From assembly GCA_030549205.1 (NCBI GenBank), contig JAUKTV010000001.1, positions 2,976,001 to 3,040,000 of the forward strand: a stretch of 64,000 nt of DNA. The letters are read 5' to 3'. The stretch comes from Apiosordaria backusii. Its lineage: Eukaryota; Ascomycota; Sordariomycetes; Sordariales; Lasiosphaeriaceae. This document shows positions 1-12,000 of this stretch, in pieces. The position numbers were made by a program, and so were the translations under genes. Position 1 is the first letter of the stretch. Each line of letters starts with the position of its first letter. Under the pieces are notes generated by a model. The model ran no database searches, had not been told where the DNA came from, and worked only from the letters and a program-made list of their open reading frames with translations.

Positions 1-3000
1 GCCGCAGTTGGGATTGGCTGCTGAGCCTGAAACGATATCTCCTGCTGCTGCGGGTGTGATTGTTGTGGGGGAGGTACAGCGATGGTACCCAACTGCAGGG
101 AACTTGCTGCCGTTGCTGCAGGTGTTTGGGCCTGGCTTTCTTGGGGCTGTTGAACCTCGCCTTGGGCGACATTCGAGGCTGGTTTTTCTTCATCAATTGG
201 CGATGCTGGGTCAATGTCAGCGTCAAATGTTATTATTGTATTCATAAAGCTTCTAGTGCTTCTTACTCTTCTCCTCTTCAGCCTTCGCAATACCCGTAGG
301 AAAATTAGAATCAACAGACTCAACCGGCAGTGATGCAAGTGCTCCAGCCTCCTCAGTAGCGATTGGCTCCGGCTGGGTAACGGCAGTGCTTCCCGATGCA
401 CCACTTGTCAATGGCTCAGTGGTGCTGTCTGCAGCCACGAGTGGGGTTGTAACACCTCGTTCGGTTGAATCTGAGAAATGGTCAGTCCATTCGTTGCTCA
501 TTTTTGTTTCCTCTTCAGGCAAATGGAGAGAAAGGCTTACCGCTGTCAGGCGTGACGTCATGTGTTGACATTGGCTCAGTGAGGTCATTACCAGTCTTCG
601 TCTCCTCCTTGTTGGTGGGCTCCAGCTCCGGAGTTGGCTCGGTCGTCGACGGCGGCGGCGCGGCGGAAAGTTCCTGTTCCTGTTGCAGAGAAATCGTGTC
701 AAAGCCTGGTTCTTCCTTGGAGACGTTTTGTACAGTAGCATCAATATTGTCAGGGAGTAGTGGTAAATCAAGGGGAACGGCAACAGTAACACCATCTTGT
801 CGATCGCTGGAAATCTCACTGACTGCAGATTCCATCGTCTCCTGGTTGTTCTGGTTGTTTTTTTCTGGCAGCTGTGCTGGTGATGATAACGATGATGGGA
901 AAACCTCAGAAACGGGATGGGCCTCGGTCTGGTGCGGTTTATTGACGTCCTCACCTCTTGGTGTTGTGCTGTCGTTGCTATTGCTATTGCTAGTGGTGGG
1001 TTGCTCGCTTGAGTCTCGACTGACCTGTCCGGGAATATTGTGCTCCTCGAGGGGCTCGGCAAAAGAGACGCTCTGCCGCTTCTTTTTCTTGGGCTCCTGG
1101 TTGCCTAGGAGAGAATCGTCCGCGTCCTGTTCTGGTTCGTCGTCCGCAGGAATCAAGGGGGCGGCAGCATCCTCGGTTGTTTGCTTGGTCTCGGGATCCG
1201 GGTCCGTGGGTGGTTGCTGAACCGTCGTATCCGAAATAGGAGGCTCCTCGGCAACGGGGACTGCAATCAGGTTTTCAGTCGATTGGGAAGCGTTCTTCTT
1301 CTTTTTCTTCTTCTTGGACTTCTTACTGCTGGGAATTGTCGGCGCGGGAGTCTCTTCGACTTGAGTTGGGGCGGCTTCAGGGGCAGCGGCGATATCCTCA
1401 ACGAGTGCTGTCTCGGCGGCCGGGGTGGCCTCAGCAATAACCTCCTCATTAGGGCCTGAAGAGGCAAGCGGCTCTGAAACCGGTTCCGGAACTGAGTGTT
1501 CAGCAGCGTTAGCAGCGGTAGTTGTCTCCTCGATCTCAACAGCTGCTGCTGCCGCCTTCTTCTTTTTCTTCTTCTTTTTGCTCTTCTTTCCAGTAGGCTC
1601 AGCCGCCTCCACATCCTCAGCGGCCGAAGTGATTGAAGGCTCAGCGGCAGCCTCCTCTTGGCCAGGCTTATCAGATGTAGGTACTGTTGTCTCCAGGACT
1701 AGGACGTCCTGGGCAGGCTCTTCAGGGACAACTGGCTCATCCTTGTTAAGTTCTGCCGTTTCTTTGACGGCGTCTGTCACAACGTTCTTGTTCTCTTCCT
1801 GGTCGTTGATATCGGTAACCTCAGCCTCGACTGGTCCTAGTCTTTCATCTGATAACTCTTTCTCAGCCTCATGTTCAACTTTTGTCTCGTCTTGAACTAG
1901 GGCAGGGGTCTCAACAAGGGAAACAGCGGTGTCTAGCGCAAGGCTAGCCGTGTCCTGCCCTGATTTGTCCTCGATTTCAGGCTTATGCACATCTTCTGCA
2001 GGCCCCGCTTCAGTGGAACGGGCGCTAGACTCGCCTAGACCCAGCCCCTGTTCTTTTTGTTGACTTTGCAATTCAGGAGCCTCTTCGAGTTTTGGCTGCG
2101 TCATGACCGTCTCTTGTTTTCTCATACCCCAAAATCCGGGACGAAAGGGAGAAACGGCCGGCAACATGGACAAAATGCCCTTCTTTGTGATATCCCTGGT
2201 CAAAGTCGGAGTTGTTGGAGATGAGATCGAACCTGACCTCGATTGCGTGGCTGGAGCATCCTCTTCCCTCTCCCCAGCTTCAAGAATATCCTCCACATCA
2301 TCCGTGGCTGCAGGCTGTTGACTGGGGCCCTGGTCTCTTGGCGAGGATTCAAGTTCACCGCGGCGAGCAACCTGCGTGTCCGATGGAACCACAGCCTCAG
2401 TCGCAGCGTCCTGTTCTGGCAAGGGTGCCTCCAAAGCAGGCTCCTCCTCAGCCACGTCTGCCGATTCCAATGCAGCCTTCTTTGCCTTCTTCTTTTTCTT
2501 CTTGGACTTTTTGCTGGGAGTAGGGGCTTCCTCGGTAGCGGGGGCTTCCTCGGTTGGTTCAGGGGCAAAATCAGCGGCATGGCTCGGGTTTTCATCAAGG
2601 TGCTGTTCAGGAGAAGGCGACGGTTGGTCGTCCGGCAGGTAGCGAGAAACAACAGGTATATTGACTATGGACGATGCGGGCTGGTCGTTGGTCGACTGGT
2701 TGCTCGAAATAATGTTGAGACCGCCGGACGATTCGCCTCTCTGTTGCTCTTGCTGTGATCCACCCTCACTCTCACTCCCCTCCTTCTTCTCCCCCTTCTT
2801 CTGCTTCTTCTTTCTCTTGTCTTTCTTTGATGTGCTGGGAACCACATCGTCCTCAGCCAGTTCCTCCTCAGGCGTTGTAGCGGGTACCACTTTGGCGACC
2901 ACTTTGGAAACAGCAGGCGGTTCTGGCTGAGTCTTCTCACGTTTACTCCACAGTCCAAGAAGAGAACTGAAGGTTTGACGAGGAGACTCTTTTCTCTTGG

Positions 3001-6000
3001 TGGGCTCGGACAGCTGGGATTCGTAGAAAGTCGATCCAGACAGGTAAGTAGGCGCTTCGGACGCTGCGATGGTCGATGCTCCATCCTCGTTGAAAGAGTA
3101 CACACTCTCGCTCTTCTCTTGACTATGAGGAATCTGCATTTCGGAGCCCAGACGTTGGAGGTCTGGCTGGGGACCATCACGACGCATGTTGGCAACAACG
3201 AGAGTGCCGGTGGAGCCTGCGGCAGCAGCTGTATCCATAAGAACAGACTTGCCCTTGTCGAACTCCTCCAGCTCCTTCTCTTTCTCAAGTGCGCGCCTTG
3301 AAATTGGACTTGAAATAGGACTCGGCGGCGTCTTGATGTCGGAATAAGACGATGGAGGTTGGTAGAACTGTTCATCGGTACCATCTTTGACTTGAGAAAG
3401 TTCAGCGAAATCTTGTTCATGGACCCTCGCAGCTGACTTGCCAGCTGACTTGGCGGATGCCGTGGTTTCTGCTTTGTCCAAGTCCGTGACAATGAGCGGC
3501 AGAACAGGCTTTTGTACGGGCGAAGCAGGAAGACTATCAGGAAGAGCTGGCAAGTCGACCAAGTCAAGCTCGGCTGCACTGGTTGGAAGTGCTGAAGTCT
3601 GAACAGGTGACACAGGAGCGCTCTCAGATAGGGCTGGCAACTGTTCAAATTCTTCTCTGGGCAGCTGGGGTGAAGAAGGGGCTTGAACGGGGGACACTGG
3701 CCTGCTATCGGGAAGAGCTGGCTGATCAAAGTCCTGGGTTCGGGACATGGGTCGGCTTTCAGGAAGAGCTGGCAAGTCATTCGATTCCTGGCTAGGCGGT
3801 TGAGGTGAAGCATGAGCTGGAATGGGAGAAATTGGTCGGCTTTGGGGAAGAGCTGGCAGGTCTTGAAGATCTTGGCTGGGGGACACAGGCCGACTAACGG
3901 GAAGAGCTGGCAAGTCCTCGGAGTCTTCTTCGCGAAGCTCTTGTGCAGGAGCTTGAACAGGAGCTTCAATGGGGGACAAGGGCCGACTATCGGGAAGAGC
4001 TGGCAGACTACTAAAGTCTTCTTGGGGTAGCTGATCGATAGGAGCCTCAACAGGAGACAAGGGCTGGCTGTCAGGAAGAGCGGGCAAGGTTGAAATAACA
4101 GGGCTGCCGGGTTGGCTCTCAGGAAGAGATGGCGACTTCTCGGTATCTGCTTCGGGAAGCTGAGGAGCAGCTTCTTGCACAGGTGATACAGGCAAACTGT
4201 CGGGAAGAACTGGCAGGTCGTTAGGGTCCTCGGGGAATTGAGTTGAAGCAGGAGCTTGAGCAGGGGAGATAGGCTGGCTTTCAGGAAGAGCTGGCAAGTC
4301 GTCGACATCCAGGGTTGGAAGTTGGCGTGATGCGAAGGCTTCGACGGGGGAAAGGGGTAGACTATCGGGTAGGGCTGGCAAATTGACCAAATAGTCATCA
4401 GATGAAGCAGTTGGCTGAGACGGTATTGTCTGAACAGGGGAAGCAGAACGGCTCTCTGGCAGAGCGGGCAAAGTTTCCAAGCTCTCCTCTGGCAGTTGAC
4501 GTGAAAAGTTGGTTTGAACCGGGGACAGAGGTTGACTCTCGGGAAGAGCATGCAAGCTATCCAAGTTGTCTTGCAGAGGTTGACGTGAGATGACCGGACC
4601 AGGAGAAGAAACCCCGCTTTCGGGAAGAGCGGGCAGGCTGTCCAAGCGCTCTTCTGAAGTCTGGTATGGGAAAGTGTCTTGAACAGGGAACACTGGTTGA
4701 CTCTCAGGGAGAGCGGGCAAGTCATCCACTATCTCCTCTGGGAATTGACGTGAGATGGGAGCGTGAACAGGTGAGACAAGCTGAGATTCAGGCAGAGCTG
4801 GCAGCTCATTCAAATCTTCTTGAGGGAATTGGCGGGACATGGGGCCATGAGCGGGTGACAGCGGCTGGCTCGCGGGAAGTGCAGGCAAATTCTGGTCATG
4901 TTCGGACAGAATAGGTTCGAGAACAGGCGAAACTGGCCGAGACTCGGGAAGGGCGGGCAATTGATTCAAGTCCTCGTTGTGAAGCTTGCTTGAGATGAGA
5001 ACTTGAATGGTGGAACTTGGGTGTCTGGGGGAAAGTACGGGCAAAGCCTCTAGATCCTGTGACTCGAGAGGATGTGCAACAGGAGAACCAAGTGGACTCT
5101 CGGGAAGGGCTGGCAGCTTGTCGAGGTTTTCGTCTGACTGTTGGCGGACGATGAGAACTTGACCAGGGGAAGCTGGTGCAACCTCAGAAAGGGCAGGCAA
5201 GCTCTTTGGTTCTGTAGCAAGTACAGGCTCAAGAACAGGAGAAATTGGCTTGCTCTCAGAAAAGTCCTGCAATAATTCCGACTCTCGAGTGGTAACAGGC
5301 TCGAGAATAGGGGATACCGGTTTGCTTTCAGGGAGGGCTGGTAGAAGTTCTAGTTCCGCAGCAGGTACGGCCTCAAGCACAGCGGAGATTGGCGGGCCTT
5401 CCAAAAGCGCTGGAAGAGACTCTAACTCCTGCGTAAGAATGGGCTCCAAAACAGGTGAGGTTGGCTTACTCTCGGGAAGTGTTGGCAGAGACTCGAGCTC
5501 TCGGGGTAGTGCAGGCTCATCAGCAGGCGAAATTGACTTGCTCTCAGCAAGGGTCGGCAGAGACTCGATATCCTGGGGTTTCTCGGGCTCAAGAACAGGC
5601 GAAATTGGTGTGCTGTAAGGAAGAGCGGGCAGAGTCTCTAGCTCCTGAGCAAGGACGGGCTCAAGAACAGGTGAGATTGATTTGCTCTTGGGAAGGGCTG
5701 GCAGGGACTCTGGCTCCTGAGTAAGAGCTGGCTCAACAACAGGCGAAATTGGCTTGCTTTCGGGAAGCGTTGGGAGAGACTCTAGTTCCTGAACGACAAT
5801 GGGTTCAATGACAGGGGAAGGTTGACGCTGAATTGTCTCGACGGCCGGTGAATCGGGGCGGCTCTCTGGAAGAGCAGGAAACCCCGTTTCAGGAACAGGT
5901 GAAACAGGTCGGCTCTCAGGAAGCGCCGGAAGCTCCTTCATGCTCTCAGTGACAGTCGAATCAACAAGGTCCTTGGCGATGGGCTGGGGAGCTTCGACAA

Positions 6001-9000
6001 CAGGCAATACTTCAGAAATAGGCGACACAGGTAGGCTATCGGGTAAAGCTGGCAGTTCCGAAACATCTTCAACCTTTGGTAGAGGAGAGATAGATCGACT
6101 TGCAAGGAGAGCTGGAGGTTGCGAGGCATCTTGAGCAGCCTCAGCAGAAGGCTCTGGCAACTCAAGAGGAGACTCGGGTTGGCTTTCGGGAAGAGCTGGC
6201 AGCTGAGAGACGTCTTCAAAAGCCTGAGCAGGAGACTCTGACAATTGAACAGGGGACTCGGGTCGACTCTCTGGCTCAGCCTGCGACTCAGAAACCCTTT
6301 CAAGTGCCTTGGCCAAAGACTTTGACAAGTCGTCCACAGGAGATGCTGGTCCACTCTCGGAAAGCGGCAGCGCTGGGATTTCTTCAAGAGTCTCATCAGC
6401 CAAGCTTGGTTTCTGAAGAGGAGACGAAGGACGGCTTTTCGAAAGAGATTGCACGCCTGAGAGAACAGGCAAGGAGAAGAGAGTAGTGAAGAAATGACTA
6501 TTAGAACGAGGCCGCGGGGCAAATGATGGGGCAAGGCTGGCGGGTCTGCTTTCTGAAAAGGCTGGCGTGGTCGAAACAATGGAAGCGGCAGGGTTGCTTT
6601 CGGGAAGAGCTGATGACGGTGAGAGAACAGGACTAGCAGGTCGACTCTTGGGAAGGGCTGGCAAGCTTGGGAAACCCGGGCCAAGAGACCTGGTCACGGG
6701 GAATGCGGGCTGAGACGAAGTGATAGGACTGGCAGGTTCGCTTTCATGAAGAGCAGGTTCGCTGTAAAGAGAAGCAACTTCATCTTCGGCAACAGCAACT
6801 TGGGCCGAGACAACAAGGCTCTCTGGCGTGCTTTCGGGCAGAGCGGGCAAGGCCGAAAGAACTGGGCTAAGAGGCTTGCTTTCGGGGAGGGCTAGCACGT
6901 CCTCCAAGACTGGGTTGACAGAACGATCCTCGGTAGAAGCAGGCAAATCCGGGTGGGCAGGAGTGGCAGATCGGTCTTCGGGAAGAGCTGGCAGGGTTGA
7001 GACAGCAGGCTGGCTTTCCGGAAGAGTTGCGGGGGCTGCACCAACAGGACTGAGAGACCTGCTTTCAGGCAGAGTAGGCAGGTCTGATTGAAAAGGAGTG
7101 GCAGGCTCACTATCGGGAAGAGCTGGCAAGTCCGAGAGAACATCAGGAAGAGACCCGCGTTCAAAAGAAAGGACTGGCAGGACTGAGAGAACAGGGCTGG
7201 GAGCCCTGCTCTCGGGAAGACCTGGCAGCATCTCCGGAGCTGGCGAGCCAGGACCACTGTCTGGAAGAGTTGGCAGGCCTACAAGAACAGGACTAGGGGC
7301 GCGGCTCCGAGGAAGAGCTGGCAGCTTCTCGAAATCAGGCGTACCGGGCCGTGCCTCCGGAAGAGCTGGCAGCGTCGCCACCTCTTCAAACTCTTGAGCA
7401 CGAGGCAAGGCTGCAAGTGCAGGAGAAGACAAAGGCATCACAACAGGAGAATCAGCCCGACTTTCTGGCAGAGGCGCTTCAGGGAACGCCCTCAGAACGG
7501 GTGAAACCGCGACACTTTCAGGAAGCGCGGGGAGATCAGCGAGCTCGACATTATCGCCGGCTTGAGCCATCGTACTTGGCACCGGGGTGGCGGGCCCACT
7601 GTCTTCAGCGAGCAAGAGCTCAGTCCCATCTTCCCGAGTATGAGGCGAGTTCTTATCGTCAATAGGAGACCCATAAGAACTCTCAGGAAGAGGCGGCAAT
7701 TCCGAAGTCTCAATCGACACTTCTGGCATAGAGGCTTCTTGAACCGGTGAAAGAGCACGGCTTTCAGGAAGGGCTGGCAAAGCTGAAAAATCATCCCCAG
7801 CCGATTGTTTGACAGGAGAGGCTGGCAAAGCAGGCAGATCTTCCAACAATCCCCCGAAGGGCGACTTCTCAAGTGAGGTCGGCGACGAATCCTTCTCAAG
7901 AGGCGAAATGGGCGAACTCTCGGGCAGCGCAGGCAACAACTCCAAGTCATCACCGAATGATAACCGCCTCGCTGGCACCTTGAAGGGCACAACAACAGGC
8001 GAGAGCTGCTCGAGATCTTCAACGTCATCCTCTTTCTCAGTGGTGGACTGACTCTCAATACGATGCACAGACCCAACAGGTGACATCTGCTCCAGACTCT
8101 CAATATCACGCCTCGTGGCCTCAGGAGATTGAGCAAACTCATCGGTAGTAAAAGCCCGAGGCGTTGTCTCACCGGACCCGAACCCAGAAGATTGCTGCTC
8201 AAATGACCTCGCAAGCGGCACATCGATCTTCAGCTGATCCTGCAGCATTCTACCGGCACCAAGCGCTCCCAACGCTCCAAGGGAAGCGGCTCCAATACCA
8301 AGACCGTCGCGTTGAAGGTAGCCGAGATCGACATCCCCGTCTCTCGTCCCTTCAAGACCAGGCGACTCCGGAGCACTAGAAGGCGGCTCACTCTCACTCT
8401 CCGGCAGCGCAGGATAATCAGCAACATCTGGCACCTTCTTCTCCTCCCCTGCCTTCTTCTCGATCAAATACAACGGCTTATACTCCTTTCCCATATCCCA
8501 ACTCATCGGCCTAGGCTGCCGACTCTTCGGCGGCGAGTACAGCTGGTCAACTCCCTGAACAGGACTCGACCTCCCAACCCCAGGTGATGAAGGAACTGAT
8601 CTCCGCCCCATAACCAACGGTAACGGAACCGCGGTTCGACTAGGAGTTCGGACATGACCTTGACCTTGACGGCGAGAAGTAACTGTCTCGCTTCGTCTGC
8701 GTTGTTCTTGAGGTGGGGTATTCGGGCGGCTTTCTGGCAAAGAAGGGAAGAAATCGTCTAGTTCGTAGAAGCTGGGGTCGTCAGGTGAATTTGGCTCGCT
8801 AGGAGGGAGAGGAAGCAAATCGCCGAATTGAGGGTCGATAGCTGGCTTGAATTCCCGATGGACTTGGACTTCTGGGTCGATTTTCTGAGAGCTGTAGCTG
8901 ATGCTTCGCTCACGACGCCAGAAGGGCTCTTGAGTGTCTTTTCCTTCTCCTATTCCTTTGTACACTTCCTCCTCCCACATGGAAGAGGGCGGGACGGCGT

Positions 9001-12000
9001 TGAGATGGATGAACGGGGCTGCGAAAGCCTCGGCTCCCATCAGGCCGGCACCGTCGCCACTGGTGCCGGCTTTAGCTAAAAAAGACTGCTTGTCCCCATT
9101 CTCCGTGATTTGCTGCGTGTTGCCATTGGTGTACTTGACATCGTTGTGACGACCGTTTGTCTTGCCGGCAGGATCAGACCCAACCGAGCTCAGATCCCGC
9201 TCGACCACCCGAAAGGACTCCTCTTTCGGCTGACTGACCACCTGAAAGGAGGAAGCTTCTCTGGACAGGTTGGATGGGACCTGTCCAGAGAAGCCTTCCT
9301 CCCTTGGCCTGTCAGGAGGTTCTTCATGCTCTGGTATGTCGACATATTCATCCCTGGTGCTCCTGCGAGTTCTCCTCTTGCTCTTTTTTCTGTCCGAGCT
9401 GCCACCCGATACCCCTGAAGACTGTGACTTCCTCCTGGAAGACGAATCAAGCTCCTGCTCAGGCTCTGCTGGTACAATAGGAAGCTCTATAGGCTCGGCA
9501 GTGACAACACCAGGTGAGCGGCCGCGAGAGTCACTTGCATCAGTGATAGTCTCGACGGAAGGAGGCACATAAAAAGGCTGGCTCGATCCACGAGGAGAGT
9601 CCCGTCGGCGGAATTCTTCGTTCTTGATCACAATGTTGGGATCAAACCCCGAAGCCGCCAATCCAGCAGCCACTGTAGCGTTAAAGTCGAGATCTTCTTC
9701 CCCAAAAGATCCAGGCATCCGGCTTGAGCTGGGGCTAGACGACGATGGCTTCGGGCCGACCCGAGGAGGCGCCTCATCTTCGAGATCAATCGGAACAGAC
9801 CTTCTTTGCTGTGGTGGGGTGGCGGGGGGTTCGGAAATGGCGGGCGCAGGCGAGACCTCCCTTTGTTCTGGCTCCTGAACAACTTCGCGCACCTCCGCAG
9901 GCGGCTCAGCAGTAACCATCTCCGGCTTTGGCTTCTCCTCGACAACAGCAGAAGAAGAAGCCTCGCCCTCAATCGCCCTAGAACTGGAACCTTCGGCAGC
10001 CTTCGCCTCCTCCTTCCTCTTCGCAGCAATAGCACTGGCCCCAGCAATAGCAGCCGCCATCATCGACCAAGTATTGGTCTTCTTGCCCGCAGACCCAAAC
10101 TTGAACTTGATCGGCTTCCTCTCTTGCGAAGCATCCCTGCTCTCAGGCGATTCCCTCACCCGGCCAGTATCATAATCATCTGGAACCTCGACAGGCTCAC
10201 CCCGAGGGCCCATAATGAACTTTGGCTCCCTCTTAGGACTCCTAGGGGGCGTGGAAGGCTCCTCCTTGGCCTTGGGCGGTTCAGCATCGACCACTGTCAC
10301 CGCCTGAGAAGACGAGCTCACAGACCGCATCATCTTCTCCGGATTAGGCGACACAGCCGGAGTAGGCAGCACCAAAATCAACATCGGTCTCTCCCTCTCA
10401 CATGATGGATCCCTCGACTTGAAAATGGGCATCATCATCGCGGGATTAACACCCGGAATAGCAGGAGGAGCTTGATATTTGACCAAGTCGTGAGGCATAA
10501 TCACATTGTCGATCCGTACATCAGCGTTTGGACCGTCAAAAGCCGACTTTTTGGGCGCGGCACGCTTCATCTCGGGAGGGGTGACAATACGGACGACGGG
10601 ATCCTCCCCAGTATCCTCGTATTTGTCCATCACCGAAGGCGCAGGCGACACGCTGCGGGATCGGGACTCCTCTTCTGCCATCCTCTCTGCCATCTTGCGT
10701 TCGCGATACACCCGGTTGGCCTCTTCCTGGACACGATCTCGGACAGGCTCACGATCGCGGCCCCTCGATGGTGCGCGAGAGCGAGAGCGCTCCCTGTTAT
10801 TGTCGGAGGAATCAACCACAGCAATGGCAGCAGCGATAGTGGCAGGGTCGGCCGGGATGGTCGACTTGTTCGTCTCGTCGACAATCTTTCGCGCCCGGGC
10901 AATCTCGAGTTCATACGACTCGCGACGGCTCAGTCGCTCACGCACTTCTCCTTCTGACTCAGGCTCCAGCCGATCCCAGTCAGGCTCGACGGTGCGGACG
11001 GCAGGAGTTAATGGTCGCTCAGCGGGAGGAGTGTATGACGGGGTTGGGAAGGCGTCGGTCGGGACTTGAAATTGGAAAGGGTCAACGGCAGGAGCTTTAC
11101 TGCTGCTCCCGGATTCTGCAGGTGGTTCGGCAGTCACGGTGGAAGGAGCGCCCTGGATAGCCTCCATCTCAGCCAGCCGCCTTTCTCGTTCCTTCTCGGC
11201 CTCGATCTGCTTCTGGGTTTCGGCGAGCAGTTTCCGTAGCTCTTCCCTTGCGAGCCTTCTTTCCTCTTTGGTCTTCTTCTTCGCAACAGGAGCCAAAGAG
11301 TCGGGCGCAGACGGCTTCTTCTCTTCAGGGGCAGGTGCCGAAGGGGGAGGAGCAACCTCGCGCTCTTTCCCCTTGCTAACCGCGGAAGGAGCAGGCGCAG
11401 GAGCAGGAACAGCATCAGCGACATCAGGCCGCCCCTCGACAACCACGACCACATCCTTCCTTCGGTCTCGCGACCGCTCCTTATCACGACTTGGATCGCG
11501 GCCACCGGTCTTGTCCAGAGCCCGCTTCTCCTCCCTTTCCCTCTTCCGATCAGCATCCCTGGATCTCCGGTCGCGTTCAGCCCTCTCACGCTCATCATTA
11601 GCCACGCGCTCCTGCTGATAGATGATCTTGCGCTGCTCCCGGACAATCCTCTCCTGCTGCTCAATCCACTCCTGCTTCTTCTTCTCCTCCCTGGCCCGGC
11701 GCTCTTCCTCCTCGGCCTTCTCGCGGATCTCCTTCATACGGACCTCATATTCATCACGCAAGCGCTTTTCCTCGCGGGCGTGACGATCACTATCCTCGCG
11801 GTGCCGCTTGACCTCCTGTTCAAGACGCATCCGCTCCTTATAGCCGTCGTCACGCTCGACACTTGGCGAGGCTCTGTGAACTGGTGAAGTCTTGCTGTCC
11901 CTACGAGCACCAGCTGCGAGAACAGCACCAGCCACGGCGCCTATAACAGCGGGAGTAATGACCTCGGCAACGCCACCTCTGTTCTCAGATTCTCGTTGAG

